DNA of 64,000 nucleotides from assembly GCA_963989385.1 (NCBI GenBank), contig OZ022513.1:22075928-22139927 (forward strand). Reading direction: 5' to 3'. This document shows positions 44,301 through 55,362 of the stretch, one piece after another. The notes below the pieces were generated by a model. That model made no database searches. It saw only the letters and a list, made by a program, of their open reading frames with translations, and had not been told where the DNA came from. Numbering within the stretch: position 1 is the first letter of the stretch; the number at the start of each line of letters is the position of its first letter. Position numbers and translations under genes: made by a program. Source of the stretch: Ctena decussata (Eukaryota > Mollusca > Bivalvia > Lucinida > Lucinidae).

Positions 44301-47300
44301 TCCCACATCTGCTGCAAGAACAACAACCCCTTGTCCTACTATATTTCAATGCAGTAGCGCACCCCTGTACTATAAAACTAACTAGCACCATCGCGACATC
44401 CAGCCACAACGACCCAACATATAACTTCAGAGAACATTTTGACAAAAATCCTATTATGAAGTCACGATTTTAATAGAGCCGCAAAAGGAATATTTGGCTT
44501 TTGAGGTTATAGTATATAACACATTTTCTGTGTAAAAGCTCGAAAGTGATACAGAAATACGGTTGCACATGAAGGACATAGTTTCAATCAAAATGTTCAC
44601 AAGTGTGCAACTCGATTGTCAAATCAGATATATTGGTCACTTGAAGTATCCAGACGCACAATGCTACTGCGATCGTGAGAGCCATCAGCTAACAGTGAGG
44701 TCTCAAAATAATTTTCGAAGGAGTCTTGGAACAGGGATATTTTAGGGAGTATAACTTGGTACATGTATATGAGACATGGTCATTTTTGGACCACAACGGA
44801 CATCAGAAATTAAGATGTTTATTTTGGCGCAAACTTAGATAAAGTTGTAGTCTTAGTCTGTCAGGAAACTAGGGAAACAGGTACCCTCTGCGAATCCCAC
44901 AACAGTATACCAAAGCTTATGCTAGCCCGTTTTTCAGTTGATAACTAAGTAAAGTGAAATTACTTTTATTTGTCGCCGACATAATTACCTTTCAAACATA
45001 TATATTGTAGCATTCAGCAAAGGAATAATAACACAAAAATGACACCAAACGCCTCATTGCAAATGTGGCAAAGTAAGTGAACAGCTTTTTATTTAACAGA
45101 TAATCACTTAGCTGACCTCACTGGAGCTTACAATAGATGGCGGCCTCATGAGATGAGTGATAAAATGATAATCTTACCGCCAGCTCGGGTCACATGTGGG
45201 ACTAGTCAAGTTCTACTTGTGGGTGGTCAGGAGCGATTTTAAGGCTAAATTGTATTAACATAAGTATTTTACCTGCGTTTTACCCTTTTAAATGTGTTTA
45301 TCTGTGAAACTACTGACCAAAGGAGAAAGCAGAAGTTACCACATTATCCGGCGTTACTTTGAATTTCGCATATTGTGTCTCAGTCTATGCCTCCTCAGGC
45401 AAAAGATCCTATGCAATCGGCTGTTTAAGATGCAGTTTTATTTAAAAATGCAAATTCATCCACCAGTTGGTCAAGAATTTAAGGAAACTGAAGAAAGTAC
45501 GAACCCTCTTGCTTCAAATGCTGTCTGAGCGTTTGGCCGAACATGCAAATCAATTTTCTCCTTGCGTGATTGCATATTTCAACAATATCTATGTACCAAC
45601 AGAAGATCTGGCGATTAAAGGCATCTATGTAGACCCGGATAGGCTAGTTCTAATGCTCACATAAAATCTCCTTACGTTATAAATAAATAGTTTTTTTCAA
45701 CCCATCCTACGAAAAATACCGCAATCCGGCGTGAAAACACCGCAAATCCTACGTTTCGACCGCTTTTCCGGCGTTACGGTTGGTCCCTGTGATTATACTT
45801 CACCTTGGCTCCGAAACTCATTGAATCAGCAGTTTGAGAGAGGAACTCATTTGACGTTTTTTACGGCATTGTGTTTTTTCTTAACTTCATTCGATATATC
45901 TTACTTGATCATTCAGTTTTATAATCGAATGTATTAGCAAAAGACTTTTAGAATAATAGGAGAATATTTTAAAACACTGAGTACTTGTTAAAAGTAAAAA
46001 ATGGCAATAATGATCAAATTCATTTTAATTTTTGCTGAGTGGTCTCTGTATGTAATGAATTTACAAAAATATTACATACCGAGCCAGTACTCGTGAGTTT
46101 TGTCGTCACCGAAACCTTTCTCATATTCGCCCCACTCCCTGTAGAAGTCTATCAAACCATCTAGTCGTTTTTGAAATACCTATAATAGTTGATATTTTCG
46201 TGAAACAAACGCTTCTGGATACCAGCATGCAAAGAATATAGTGACCAAGACAGTAGATATGTTATGAATAAAATTTTCCAACAGGAAATAAGAAAACTTA
46301 AGCTTCCGCAAATTCATAGCCAAATATAACTTGGCTACAGGTATATGGTGCGTAAATCATTGTAATTTTAGTATACATTTCGACTTTGTAAATGATAAAA
46401 ACTCCTTTTCAGGCACCATACTGAAATTCATTCCCGCAAGTTTCAATTTTTTTTTGTGAGAAGTCTTCTATCTTGTTTCTTTACAGCGTACATGCAAGTA
46501 AAATAATTCGATTATATTTGGCTAGCTACTTGAAAGAGTTGGAATTTTTCATTTCCATTTCGAAATGGAATGGCTTGCTTACCAGGCGTGAATACGGAAA
46601 TATATCCCGAGACAGTGGCAATCCTATAACGGATAAAAGCAAGCAAGTAGGAAAGCTTGTTTTATCAAGGTAGGTATGGGTCAAATCTTGTGAGTATTTA
46701 TTAGCTCACATACGGCACAATTTTACGTTTCACCTGCCCATTTCTAAAACAGATAGGAAATGACGTATGTGCACAATTAGGTGTTGAATTGCCATAAATT
46801 TCTTTGCACACGATATTCCGCAGTGGGATTTATACAACATTGAAACACAACATTGGATAGACTTGTGAAAAAAAAAGATGCGCAGCGTAAAGCCCGCAGA
46901 CTTCAGTTAAGATACACCGACATATGAGCACACGAGTGCATATGTCGAGCACAAAGCCGCGCCAACCCCAGACGACAGGCAAGGATATGGTGGAGAGATG
47001 TCTAATGAAGACAGAAACTGAGTTAATCCAAAACACTTCAACGGAATGGTAGCCAAAGTCCAGCTAGGTTCGAGTTACTATGGGAAGTAAGTCTTAGTTA
47101 CCAGCCACCCTCCTCCATCTGTTGTCATATCGCAAAACACGTCATATCCGTTATTTGTACACTGTGGAGTCACGTGATAGACACCAGATGCTGTGTGCCC
47201 TCTAGCTTGATACTCCTGGCAATCGGCACCGTAGTTGCAACAGCCTAGAAAACATTTGGCACATAATTAATTTATATACAAAACTTGAGGACCACATAGG

Positions 47301-50288
47301 CAGTAACAAACAATGACAGCTCAAAACAAAATAAGTTGAGCAGCGACACGAGAAAACCAATAAAGTGGTTATGTGTCCTTATGCGTAACCGTCAGACAGC
47401 ATATCATAACTGGAGATAGGCAATTTAATGTGGATTACATTCTATTATGTAATCAACAGACCATCTGTTTTCTTTCATCAACCAATTAGAAGCTAGTGCC
47501 ATATGATCAACATTTATAATCTGAATTTTCCTTTTAAGTAGTCAGTCAATAATATTATAATTCGTTAGATCAAGAAGAAAATAGTTGATCTATGCTATTC
47601 ACAAACAGTAGGGAACACTAAGCTGTAAAAAGCTTAAGAGTAGAATGTAGATGAAGTATGAAATCCATCGAAAACTGTGAGCGTCAATAATACAAATATT
47701 TATTTAGAAATTCTGTTTAAAAATCCTGACGATATAAACAGTCACGTTATCAGCAAACAATAAGATGTATACATGGGGTCGACTACCAAACTTCACGTTA
47801 CTATAGTATTGTCACGTCATATTCAAATAGCAAAATGAACGCGGAAAGTCTCGCCATAAGCTGATAAACAAGATGAAAATTGTATTTGTCAAATTAAGAC
47901 CCAAAAGTCAGGCGTGTAATTTTTTTTAGATTCATCATATTTGTATGAGTATTGTTTTCTGCTTATCTTCTAAAAAATTCACAGTTCACAGGGCCGTAGA
48001 ATCACAATTAATGAATAGTCATTTGCGACCAGTCAAGTTCCATTGATCTGTCGACCAGCTAAGATGTCTTCCATCTTTTAACTGAAATATTAGTGAACTT
48101 GCCAGGTGACCACATATTAGCCGCGACACGAGAAAACCAACAAAGTGGTTGTGCGCCCAACCCAGACTCTGATCAGCCTGGGCATCCGCCCAGTCAGATC
48201 AGAATCTTCGATATGCGCTTAAAGGGTAGCTAGGGGACTAAGCTACCTCCATGCAGACAGTGAAGACTCTGGTCAGACTGGGCGGATGCCCAGGCTGATC
48301 TGAGTCTGCGCTGGGCGCACAACCACATTGTTGGTTTTCTCGCGTCGCGGCTCAATTTTATAGGAAATGGCTGTTTGCATGGCTGCCGCTGATGATGTCT
48401 ATGGTAGTGACTAATTTTGTTTTGTCTTTTTCCCACATTGTGTCTTGTGTGGGATCTATGATTGAATTTTGTCAGTTCCTGAGACTTCTCCTGTTTAGTT
48501 TTAGTTGATAAACAAAGAATGATCTTGACCTCTGGTATTCAAAATCTTCAAAATCTATTTAGTTTAATTTGTATATCAACTTGTTATAGTTAAGTCTTCA
48601 ACAACGTCCAAGAAATCTAATTTTGCTTTCTCAAAAAAAAGCTCACGGTAACAATTTGACCTTGACGAAAAACTGTTCAGTGCTAACCAATGGTCATCAT
48701 TTAAACGAACTTAATAGTATTCGAGAGTCCTATATTATATGGCAAATTCTTCTACAATTTCGAAGGAATCTGATGTAGCTTTTTCTCATATCAAGGGAAA
48801 CAAATCTGACTTTGACATAAAACTACGTTAACCCAGAGTCATCGTTTGAGCAAATTCGACAGTACTCCATTGAACTAAACGCAATGCTACGAGGGGTGAT
48901 CAAAAAATACGTGGAGAATTGCTGTGGCGGTAAGGATAATTCAGTTATAGTAATTTTTGTCATACCACAGAAAAGTTCGATCTTTTAGCTACGTAATGTG
49001 AGTTTTTTAAGATATTTCAATGAAATATAAGTATTTGCTTCCATTTTATATTAGGTAGCGACAGCAACACGGAGCACCACAATAATGACGTTCTGCCCCG
49101 TTTCAACATTTTTTGGGTTCTTTTGTTTCTCTGGTTTCTAAAACTAACACACTTTTTGCAGATTTTTCATGATTTTGACCAATTTTAGACACATCTGCAC
49201 GCAATATGGTTGTTTTCAAGAATTTTACAGCATACTCTCCTCATCTTTATTTGTTCATAAATCCAGACCGAACTTTTGCTTTCAGTATCGTTTCCACGTA
49301 CAAGACTTTTGTGGTGTGTGTCTAAATGCAGTTCTACAACCCTCAAATCAGTGCCAGCATTAGGCAAAAAAGACTTTTGTGGTGTGTATCTAAATGCAGT
49401 TCTACAACCCTCAAATAAGTGCCAGCATTAGGAAAAACTAACATACAAGGATCAAATACTATTAAAGTTGATCACTTAAAACATTTCTTTAATTCTGCCC
49501 TCATTTTTCTTACAATTATATACAAAACCTGGAACTTGCATTAAATATACGGTATAATGGAGGATGTCATTTTGTCGCCCTTGTATGACTCACAGACCAT
49601 ATTTTACACTGCTTATGCAGGCATAACAATTGTTGACGGCAATAAATTCCTCACAGTAAAAAGCGGAAACCATAAGGAAATAGCATACAAAATGTCAAGC
49701 ATTTTACTCTACTGCAAATATTAGGCATAGCCAAAGATAAAACAAACAATTTGAAATAATAAGGCAATTTGTTACCGTGCTCCGCAGAACCGTCATAGGG
49801 TTACTGTGACGACCCTTATAGACAATATCCCGAACTTAGACTGGTAAATTAAATACATCACTGAATAAAGGAAAGATGAATTTTTATCTACCGCAAATTT
49901 AATGAGCTTACTATCAATAATATAATTTCTACAGCTAAAGTCCACATATTTATTTTTTTATCTTCCATCGTATATTCTAACTTTCAAGGACGTCGGTTGG
50001 AGGTGCAGAGAAGGAGATTCTGAAAGCTTTTTACATAATGTATATGGACCATGCCTGTCCTATGACCAGGACCGATTGAACAAAAATCATCCTCCCCCCC
50101 CCCTGCCCATATTGCCTAAATATAGAATTTGGTTCCAATCGGCCCGGCTGTTTCGTTTAAAGTGTTGACGTCGACGCCAGCAGACGGAGCCTCTCTATCC
50201 TAAAAACTCCGTCGAAGCTTTCAAGAATGAAATACTTACCGGAAACAAATCGAATAAAAACGAAAGATAAAACCCGTGATAACAACAT
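38106..50288 (-). CDS. FReD gene B: complete fibrinogen-related lectin-like protein (5 coding exons, 237 aa)
   Basis: Coding exons in transcript order: 50288-50240, 47244-47102, 46179-46080, 40106-39942, 38362-38106. Lengths 49+143+100+165+257 give 714 nt, 237 codons plus TAG, phases 1-0-1-1 as in gene A. Residues 1-17 are a signal peptide ([17 protein letters not shown]). The rest is one fibrinogen domain with [23 protein letters not shown], calcium-site [19 protein letters not shown] and ADMKIRRV. Exon 2 is 15 nt shorter than in gene A near the domain start and encodes an extra cysteine ([11 protein letters not shown]). The intron between exons 3 and 4 is 6 kb and holds a 5.1-kb inverted-repeat segment. 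A palindromic MITE begins 47 bp upstream of the ATG. A tandem paralogue of gene A; the ligand is not known. Confidence 0.88.
38929..39164. mobile_element. GAGCC palindromic MITE, copy 6, in FReD gene B intron 4
   Basis: 236 bp between exons 5 and 4 of gene B; flanks atat/ataa. Confidence 0.85.
39942..40106 (-). CDS. FReD gene B exon 4
   Basis: 165 nt, acceptor TTGACAG, donor GTATAT. Encodes [19 protein letters not shown] and YTGTAG. Lies about 570 bp from the left edge of the inverted-repeat segment in intron 3. Confidence 0.9.
40203..40333. mobile_element. GAGCC palindromic MITE, right half only
   Basis: Matches the family from GGTAGCTTAGACCC to the terminal CGTGTCGCGGTTC, lacking the left arm. 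Lies just upstream (minus sense) of gene B exon 4. Confidence 0.7.
40776..41003 (-). CDS. Small reading frame in the left inverted arm
   Basis: 75 codons, starting [20 protein letters not shown], containing a basic N-terminus and [16 protein letters not shown]. The right arm repeats the frame with a few substitutions (45467-45664). Function not recognised; it may be the end of a transposon protein or a captured gene fragment, or chance. Confidence 0.3.
   Translation of the reverse strand: MIHQLVKNLRKLKKVRTLLLQMLSERLAEHANQFFPCVIAYLHNIYVPTEDLAIKGIYVDPDRLVLMLTQNLLTL
41412..42640 (-). pseudogene. RTE-type LINE endonuclease-reverse transcriptase remnant
   Basis: Reading the minus strand from 42640 gives, across several frames and stops, the reverse-transcriptase series: [28 protein letters not shown] (normally D at the first aspartate site), RVRQGC, YLQFADD (catalytic YADD-type box, 42205-42225), AKKTKLMTN, then the thumb and C-terminal region down to KVMG. 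The 3' end carries a short (GAATA)n tail near 41.42 kb. It is broken by frameshifts and stops. It lies inside the 5.1-kb inverted-repeat segment in gene B intron 3. Confidence 0.8.
42650..43890. repeat. Dispersed repeat of ~420-bp units in the 5.1-kb segment
   Basis: Begins TTATGCCCCGAACTTCAAAG, then about three diverged units marked by GGTCATGAAAA, TTGTACTTTTA.TATAGTTA and CTTTGGGCAAATT. Includes (TTG)n and (TA)n at 43564-43605. Confidence 0.55.
44030..44200 (-). mobile_element. SINE body, diverged partial copy
   Basis: Shares with the 32.86-33.13 kb SINE, in the same orientation, the segments GGTCATG, GGGTAGGCTTAAACC, AAGCGGTTAACCAGTACCAA and TCTGACAACTACCGTT. The tRNA-like head is missing. 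Confidence 0.65.
44208..44445. repeat. CCGTCTCCCAGAGA repeat, copy 2
   Basis: GGTCTCCCAAGAGATTATGC, CACATCTGCTGCAAGAACAA, AGCACCATCGCGACATCC. Confidence 0.5.
45467..45664 (+). CDS. Small reading frame in the right inverted arm
   Basis: 65 codons, the inverse counterpart of the left-arm frame, ending TAA after VLMLT where the left copy reads on for several more residues. The start differs: a single-base change removes the upstream IHQ context. Not recognised. Confidence 0.3.
   Translation: MVKNLRKLKKVRTLLLQMLSERLAEHANQFSPCVIAYFNNIYVPTEDLAIKGIYVDPDRLVLMLT
46080..46179 (-). CDS. FReD gene B exon 3
   Basis: 100 nt, acceptor ATTATAG, donor GTATGT. Encodes [16 protein letters not shown] and THEYWLG. 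One codon longer than gene A exon 3 (GDDKTH against GDPGH). Confidence 0.88.
47102..47244 (-). CDS. FReD gene B exon 2
   Basis: 143 nt, acceptor TTTTCTAG, donor GTAACT. Encodes [15 protein letters not shown] and [12 protein letters not shown]. Strongly similar to gene A exon 2 at both nucleotide and protein level. Confidence 0.9.
47338..47378. mobile_element. GAGCC palindromic MITE, 41-bp left-end fragment
   Basis: GAGCAGCGACACGAGAAAAC followed by CAATAAAGTGGTTATGTG, then unrelated DNA. Between exons 2 and 1 of gene B. Confidence 0.6.
48118..48353. mobile_element. GAGCC palindromic MITE, copy 7, in FReD gene B intron 1
   Basis: Complete fold-back with the first base mutated (TAGCC). Immediately followed by a copy of the GGGATCT...TCAGTTCCTGAG dispersed repeat. 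Confidence 0.85.
48355..48500. repeat. Dispersed repeat, copy 4
   Basis: GGAAATGGCTGTTTGCATGG, then GTGGGATCTATGATTGAATT and TCAGTTCCTGAG; starts at the MITE copy 7 edge. Confidence 0.5.
48510..49985. other. Intron 1 of FReD gene B, mostly unique
   Basis: Contains a 60-bp tandem duplication: GACTTTTGTGGTGTGT.TCTAAATGCAGTTCTACAACCCTCAAAT.AGTGCCAGCATTAGG at 49304-49361 and 49372-49431. No exon of another gene was recognised. Confidence 0.5.
49990..50215 (+). mobile_element. Remnant of the ~450-bp-unit element
   Basis: Contains GGACCATGCCTGTCCTATGA, GAATTTGGTTCCAATCGGCC and the AGACGGAGCCTCTCTATCCT tail, matching the right end of the arrays. Diverged; contains a run of C at 50095. A second weak remnant lies around 48.65-48.86 kb. 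Confidence 0.5.
50240..50288 (-). CDS. FReD gene B exon 1 (signal peptide)
   Basis: ATG at 50288-50286, hydrophobic core LSFVFIRFV, donor GTAAGT directly after. 49 nt, phase 1 out, matching exon 2. The preceding 47 bp to the MITE edge would be 5' UTR or promoter. Confidence 0.75.
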
Positions 50289-50334
50289 CTTTTAGCAGGA
50301 CTGTCTTTGATCCTCGCCTAAACATATAATAAAT

Positions 50335-50573
50335 GAGCCGCGACACGACAAAACCCAACAAAGTGGCATGTGCGCCCAGCGAAGGCTCAGATCAGCCTGG
50401 ACATCCGCCCAGTCTGATCAGAGTCTTCGCTGTCCGCATGGAGCTAGCTGTGGCCCTAAACTACTCTTTAAGCGCACAGAGAAGAGTCTAATCAGGCTGG
50501 GTGAATATCCAGGCTGATCTGAGTCATCGCTGGGCACACATGCGACTTAGTTGGTTTTACCATGTCACGGCTC
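50335..50573. mobile_element. GAGCC palindromic MITE, copy 8, 47 bp upstream of FReD gene B
   Basis: 239 bp with AAAT on both sides (50331-50334 and 50574-50577). More diverged inside than most copies. Its position makes it part of the gene B promoter or 5' UTR. Confidence 0.85.
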
Positions 50574-51060
50574 AAATTAAATAGCAGCACGCGAATTCCT
50601 ACAACTTGTTGACAAAAGCACAACTGATATCTTTCTAATATTTGTTTGATTTGCAGTAATACTTTTCGTTGGTTACAGAGACGTATCATTATTTAATCAA
50701 ATATTAAATACATTCTCATCCACAATACAAACACAGGATTGGCAGAAAGCGTGATAGTACGAGTATAATATAGTAAATATCATAGAGAAAAGACAACAAT
50801 TAATACGCATCTTAAACATCTTGTAGAGATTGATTGTCCCTCTAGAAATGTTCCATAAATCGCAAACAATCCAACATTTCTATGTTTTATTCTTTGGTGT
50901 GTTCCTTGCTTCCAAAGGATCTCTCTTTTCAGAATACATTATTCTTGCACAACGGATAGAAAATGCCATTCTTTTCACCTGGGATAGAAAATCTTACCCA
51001 GGTGTTCTTACCCAGGACCGAATGAAAATCACGAGCATTCAATGCACTGGTTGTATTGGA

Positions 51061-51437
51061 GGTCACGTATCTGCGTCGCTAAGTGACGTTGGTGTTTCAG
51101 ATAATGATGTCACGAAGACGGCAAAAATGACGCCATTTATGCACGTCAGACATTGACGTAAAGAACCGAATGGCGATCGTTGAAAGCGGCGCCTTCTTTC
51201 AAAAACAAATAGAAACCTCGCAAGCATAAAACTGCGCATTCTAACGAGTTCTATATTTAAAACAATTCGCGGTGGGCAAGAAAAAGTATATATCATTGCT
51301 GTGAGGTGCGGATAGAAAAATCCGTCACTCGGGATCACTGTTCGGCATCACTCGGCAAGCCTCGTGATGCCGAACAGTGACCCTCGTGACAGATTTATCT
51401 ATCCACACCTCACACCCATGAAAGATACTTATTATCC
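51061..51437. repeat. Hairpin-bearing dispersed element, copy 2
   Basis: Collinear with copy 1 throughout, with the hairpin better preserved (CACTGTTCGGCATCACTCGG and inverse, 51303-51413). Upstream of gene B. Confidence 0.7.
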
Positions 51438-51439
51438 TG

Positions 51440-52270
51440 CTGAAACAAATTCAGAAGTTGAACGCACTGTTTCTTATTGTTACAAGAGATGTGTTTTTTT
51501 ATTTTAATTTTGATTTTTTACAGGGCATCTCTATCTATGTCACGCATTATATTCATAATATAACATCTTCCGATTAAATATCTGTAAACGTAATTTATTA
51601 TTTATTTCCAATATGCTTTTGACATGATAGGGCTTGCAAATGTTTTCTCGAATACTATTATTTGGACAAAGCCAGTATTTAGTGGGCTGTTTTGATTTAA
51701 TATCCTTGTGATTCCATCGCCCATTTCAACAAGCCTGCTTCCAAATATCTTTTAAACTAGATGCACTAATTTTCACCAGAATGTTCAGGTTCAAAAATTC
51801 AAGTACGAATTCTACGATTCAAGCTATTATTCAAAATGATGCCGTACTCTAGCTTTAAATTGCTGTCGAATTCTTAGAAATACTGCATCTTAAATCTATG
51901 TTTTTTGTCTTTCACGGTAGATAACCCAATCACGGTTACTAACTTTGCTGCTCTCTTTCACTGCATGATGTGAATCGGGCCTGATAATCAATTACGCCTG
52001 CATCCTGTATGTGTATCAAAGGTGTGCGCCTGATCACCAACTCCCTTGTGTCGACAAGTTTACTATCAGGCTCTCGCCTTGGATTCTCTCATCTAAGTTT
52101 CATTATATAAATTAGTGAATTTTATTTGATTGTGGCGTGTTACTTATGAGTGAGGAGCAAACACTGACTGTTCTTGATTTAGAAATGCCTTACAATTACA
52201 CGTATGCGACAGCCTAATTTAAATCGTGATAATACTAGTATTGATATTCCAAGACAGTTGCAATATCGCT
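51440..52270. other. No gene seen
   Basis: AT-rich intergenic DNA upstream of gene B. The 52580-53930 stretch is similar, with two CACGT.CTAGTAAG/CACGTGCAAGTAGG-like words near 52780 and 52855. Confidence 0.4.
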
Positions 52271-52271
52271 T

Positions 52272-52322
52272 CGTTAGACTGCTTTAGACTGCGTTAGACT
52301 GCGTAAGACTGCGTAAGACTGC
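52272..52322. repeat. 10-bp tandem repeat, five copies
   Basis: CGTTAGACTG repeated head to tail with one or two substitutions per unit. Lies 60 bp left of the 193-bp inverted repeat. Confidence 0.8.
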
Positions 52323-52381
52323 AATGCTTCATTTGGTCGTTTGTGTTACATAGTTCGTCTTTTGTGTGTTTATGCCCAATG

Positions 52382-52574
52382 ATCGTAGTGGGTATAATTA
52401 AGGAATGAATGTTATTTTTCTAACGTTTACTGACGTATAAACTACATCGGGTCATGAGCAAAGTAAGAGAGCCCCGAAGGGGTTTACGTAAACTTTGCTC
52501 GTGATCCGATGTAGTTTATAATTCAGTAAACGTTAAAAAAATAACATTCATTCCTTAATTATACCCACTACGAT
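52382..52574. repeat. 193-bp inverted repeat
   Basis: ATCGTAGTGGGTATAATTAA at the left is the inverse of TTAATTATACCCACTACGAT at the right; pairing continues through GGAATGAATGTTATTTTT, AACGTTTACTGA and ATAAACTACATCGG to a loop near CCCCGAAGGGG. Confidence 0.85.
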
Positions 52575-53931
52575 TAAAAAAAATAACGACGTTTAGAAAT
52601 AACATTTACTCCTTATATTTATATTATTACACGATGCTTTTCCTCAATAAAAAGATAAACAAAAATAAGAAATACACATATAGGAATCGTTTTAAAAATA
52701 TTACTGGCCGAATTTTGCTATAATTTGGAACAGCCGCATTGTCACTGCCTGCTAGCAAAAGCACCTCCTGCTGTAGATTTCACGTGCAAGTAGGCGGTGC
52801 GAGCTGTCACTCAATGTTTACTATCCATTTAAGTACATGTCATGTTGTAGATTCCACGTACTAGTAAGTGAGTTGCGCTGTCACTTAAAACCACGTGGCA
52901 CAATGCAATTATTGACTTGTAAACAACATTGACTTCCGCATCACTTATTTACAGAGAGCTTTGCGCTGAAAATGTAAATACTCACCTATTTCGCAACCAG
53001 TACATATTTACCTCTTTTATGCCGACAATAAAAAATCCATTATACAGAACTGCAAAGGGTCGGTCAAAACAGACTGAAAGTTGGCAATTATTTCTTGAAC
53101 CGGTTGACAGACATAAACAAACTTGGAACATTTGCAATTCAGCCTTCCCCACGTCTGCACATGCGCCGTGGCAAACGAACGTGATGACTTAATGCCCTTC
53201 ATTATAGCATTATATGAAAATACATCATAGCAGACCATTCGCGCTGACGCGGGAAGAAATCTAAGCATAATTTCCGCCGAAAGATTTTGAATGCGCTGAA
53301 GGAAGCTGACACGCTTGAGCTGTAGGATATAGTATCATTAGCAGATTGCTACAAGAATTCAACAACGCAATTACTTGGACAATAGAATATCATCAGTTGC
53401 TGACATATACCTTCCAGAATGGTGCTTATGCAAAATGTCGATTCTAAAAGAATACCATCTCTCAGTTATTTCTGACTGACTCTCGTATAATAAGCTGTTT
53501 TATCCTATTATACAATATTCATCATTTGCTAATTTTGTCAAATTTATATTCTAAACGATGAAACTTTATGTACATTAAATTTTGTGAATCACAATTTTAG
53601 CTAGTCATAAATCTCATGTCAAAAGAGCTTTGAATCGAGCTCTGTTTCAAAAGAAGGCAACGACGTGTCAATAAAACTTCCTTACCGTAATGTTTATTTA
53701 GACCAAAGGAAAACAAGCAAAAGTTCTCAATCTGATAAAGTCAATATTTACACGACAAATCTATATAAACGAAAATAGCAAAATTTAATGTAAAAACCAA
53801 AACAACTAGCCTTAAGGTCACATCTTTTTAAGTCACCTTAAAAACACAACGTTAATGTTTACATCGATTTTAATGTACCCAACCTAACGAAGGGTAAACT
53901 TAACGTATTGTATATTTTTCCTCGATGTTAC

Positions 53932-54321
53932 TACTGTAAAATACTTACATTTTGCGGTTACTGAATTTTGGCGATAATGGCGGTTAAGGCAAGGTCCGCC
54001 AATATATGATTATCAATTCACAGACAAAAAGGCTCAGACAAAAAGGAGAACCTGATAAGTATTTGAGATATTTTCTAGACTGTTCTGTGAAACTATACAT
54101 CGTGGCATCCTACTAGAATCGCCTCAATGAGGCGATTCTAAAAGATGTCATAATGCATAGTTCATCAGGACATTAAGAAAAAATGTCTTAATTTTACTAT
54201 GAATTTTCTTTACTATCTGAAGCCATGGTATATCATGAACGCCAAAATTAAAATGCACCAATATGCCATTTTTATTAAAACGCACAATTCTGATACCGCA
54301 GATATTAGGTGTTTTACAGTA
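53932..54321. mobile_element. TIR MITE with TACTGTAAAA ends
   Basis: TACTGTAAAATACTTA...TGCGGT on the left matches the inverse of ACCGCAGATATTAGG...TTTTACAGTA on the right, with weaker symmetry inward (GGCG...ATGGC). 390 bp, non-coding. Confidence 0.6.
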
Positions 54322-55362
54322 AAAAAGTAATACATGTACAATGGTATAATAAAAACAACATGAAGTGAATATTTTTCATTAAGCACAGTTTAGGACAACT
54401 TCGTAATTACGGATCTAGCCAACCAGAGAAGCAGCACAGATAGAATTGGTGTTCGCATCCTAAAACGAAATACAATTTTGAATAGAGGTGTTATCAGGTG
54501 ACTTTACAAGACAACGGCAATTTAAAATAGTCACACCTGCGTCTGCTGTTGCTCGGGTTTGATTCTTGTTGGAGGAACCTAATCATTTTATAAACGTATA
54601 CGGGGTTTCATTCCACACAGCCTAATATTATCACTATTTCATTATGCTAATATGACTGAAATGCTGTTGGAAAGGATGTATAATTCCAAGCAATCCATCC
54701 ACTTGTTGCTGTAAGGATTAAACGTTTATCCTTTTGACGACCGTAGCTTGCATGAAGATAGCTGGAAAAGGGGATTTGGTTAAATATTTGACCCTACATT
54801 TTACTTATCTACTTGAAGACTCAAATCGAAAAGCCAACCTTAGTTGCATGTTCAGGGATTATTGTGTCGTAAGGTGAAAGCTCACTTCTAGAAACCAACA
54901 CAATAATCCTTGAGAATGCAACCACAATCATTTTATGGTCTTCCTGCTAAAGCGAGCGGGCTCAAACTAGTCATACATGTTTTTTTAAATAAATTCTGAA
55001 GGAAGGTCCTCTGAAAGCAGGGAACAAGTCGAAGAAAGAAAAAAAGCAGTCTCTGTTATTTGAGTCTGTTTAGGTCTAGTATTATAACGTGGCAACACTG
55101 CCCATACAACTCCTTTTTTAAACTGTCGCAGAATGAACCCAGTGATCCGAACGGACCAGAAATGTATTATCTGCAGTATGATGATGTACTGGGAGACTAG
55201 CAAGGCATACTTAAGAATCATCATCTCGTTGTCATTGTCTGTACATCCAGGCAAACAGTCGAAATTATTTCATAAGAATTTTCTCGCATAAACCACCCTA
55301 TTGTATGTTTGAGATATCACTGTGCCCTTTGATTATTGTTTCTCTGTATACTTCTACTAGCC

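Larger units (their letters stand above)
40670..45789. mobile_element. 5.1-kb segment bounded by ~550-bp inverted arms
   Basis: Left arm 40670-41230 and right arm 45231-45789 are the same sequence in opposite orientation with few differences. Outer termini read CAGGGACCAACCGTAACGCC inward from both ends, and the flanking ATCA/TGAT extends the symmetry. The interior holds an RTE LINE remnant, a ~430-bp-unit repeat, a SINE body and another dispersed repeat, so any original transposase is lost or replaced. Alternatives are two separate insertions of one element in opposite orientation. CAGGG ends recall hAT elements, but the arms are far longer than hAT TIRs. Confidence 0.65.

Noticed and set aside
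50830..51156. 108-codon frame upstream of FReD gene B
   Set aside because: Its second half is the dispersed hairpin element and the first half lacks any family signature.
52929..53268. Overlapping frames on both strands
   Set aside because: No splice context, no domain, and the composition matches surrounding intergenic DNA.
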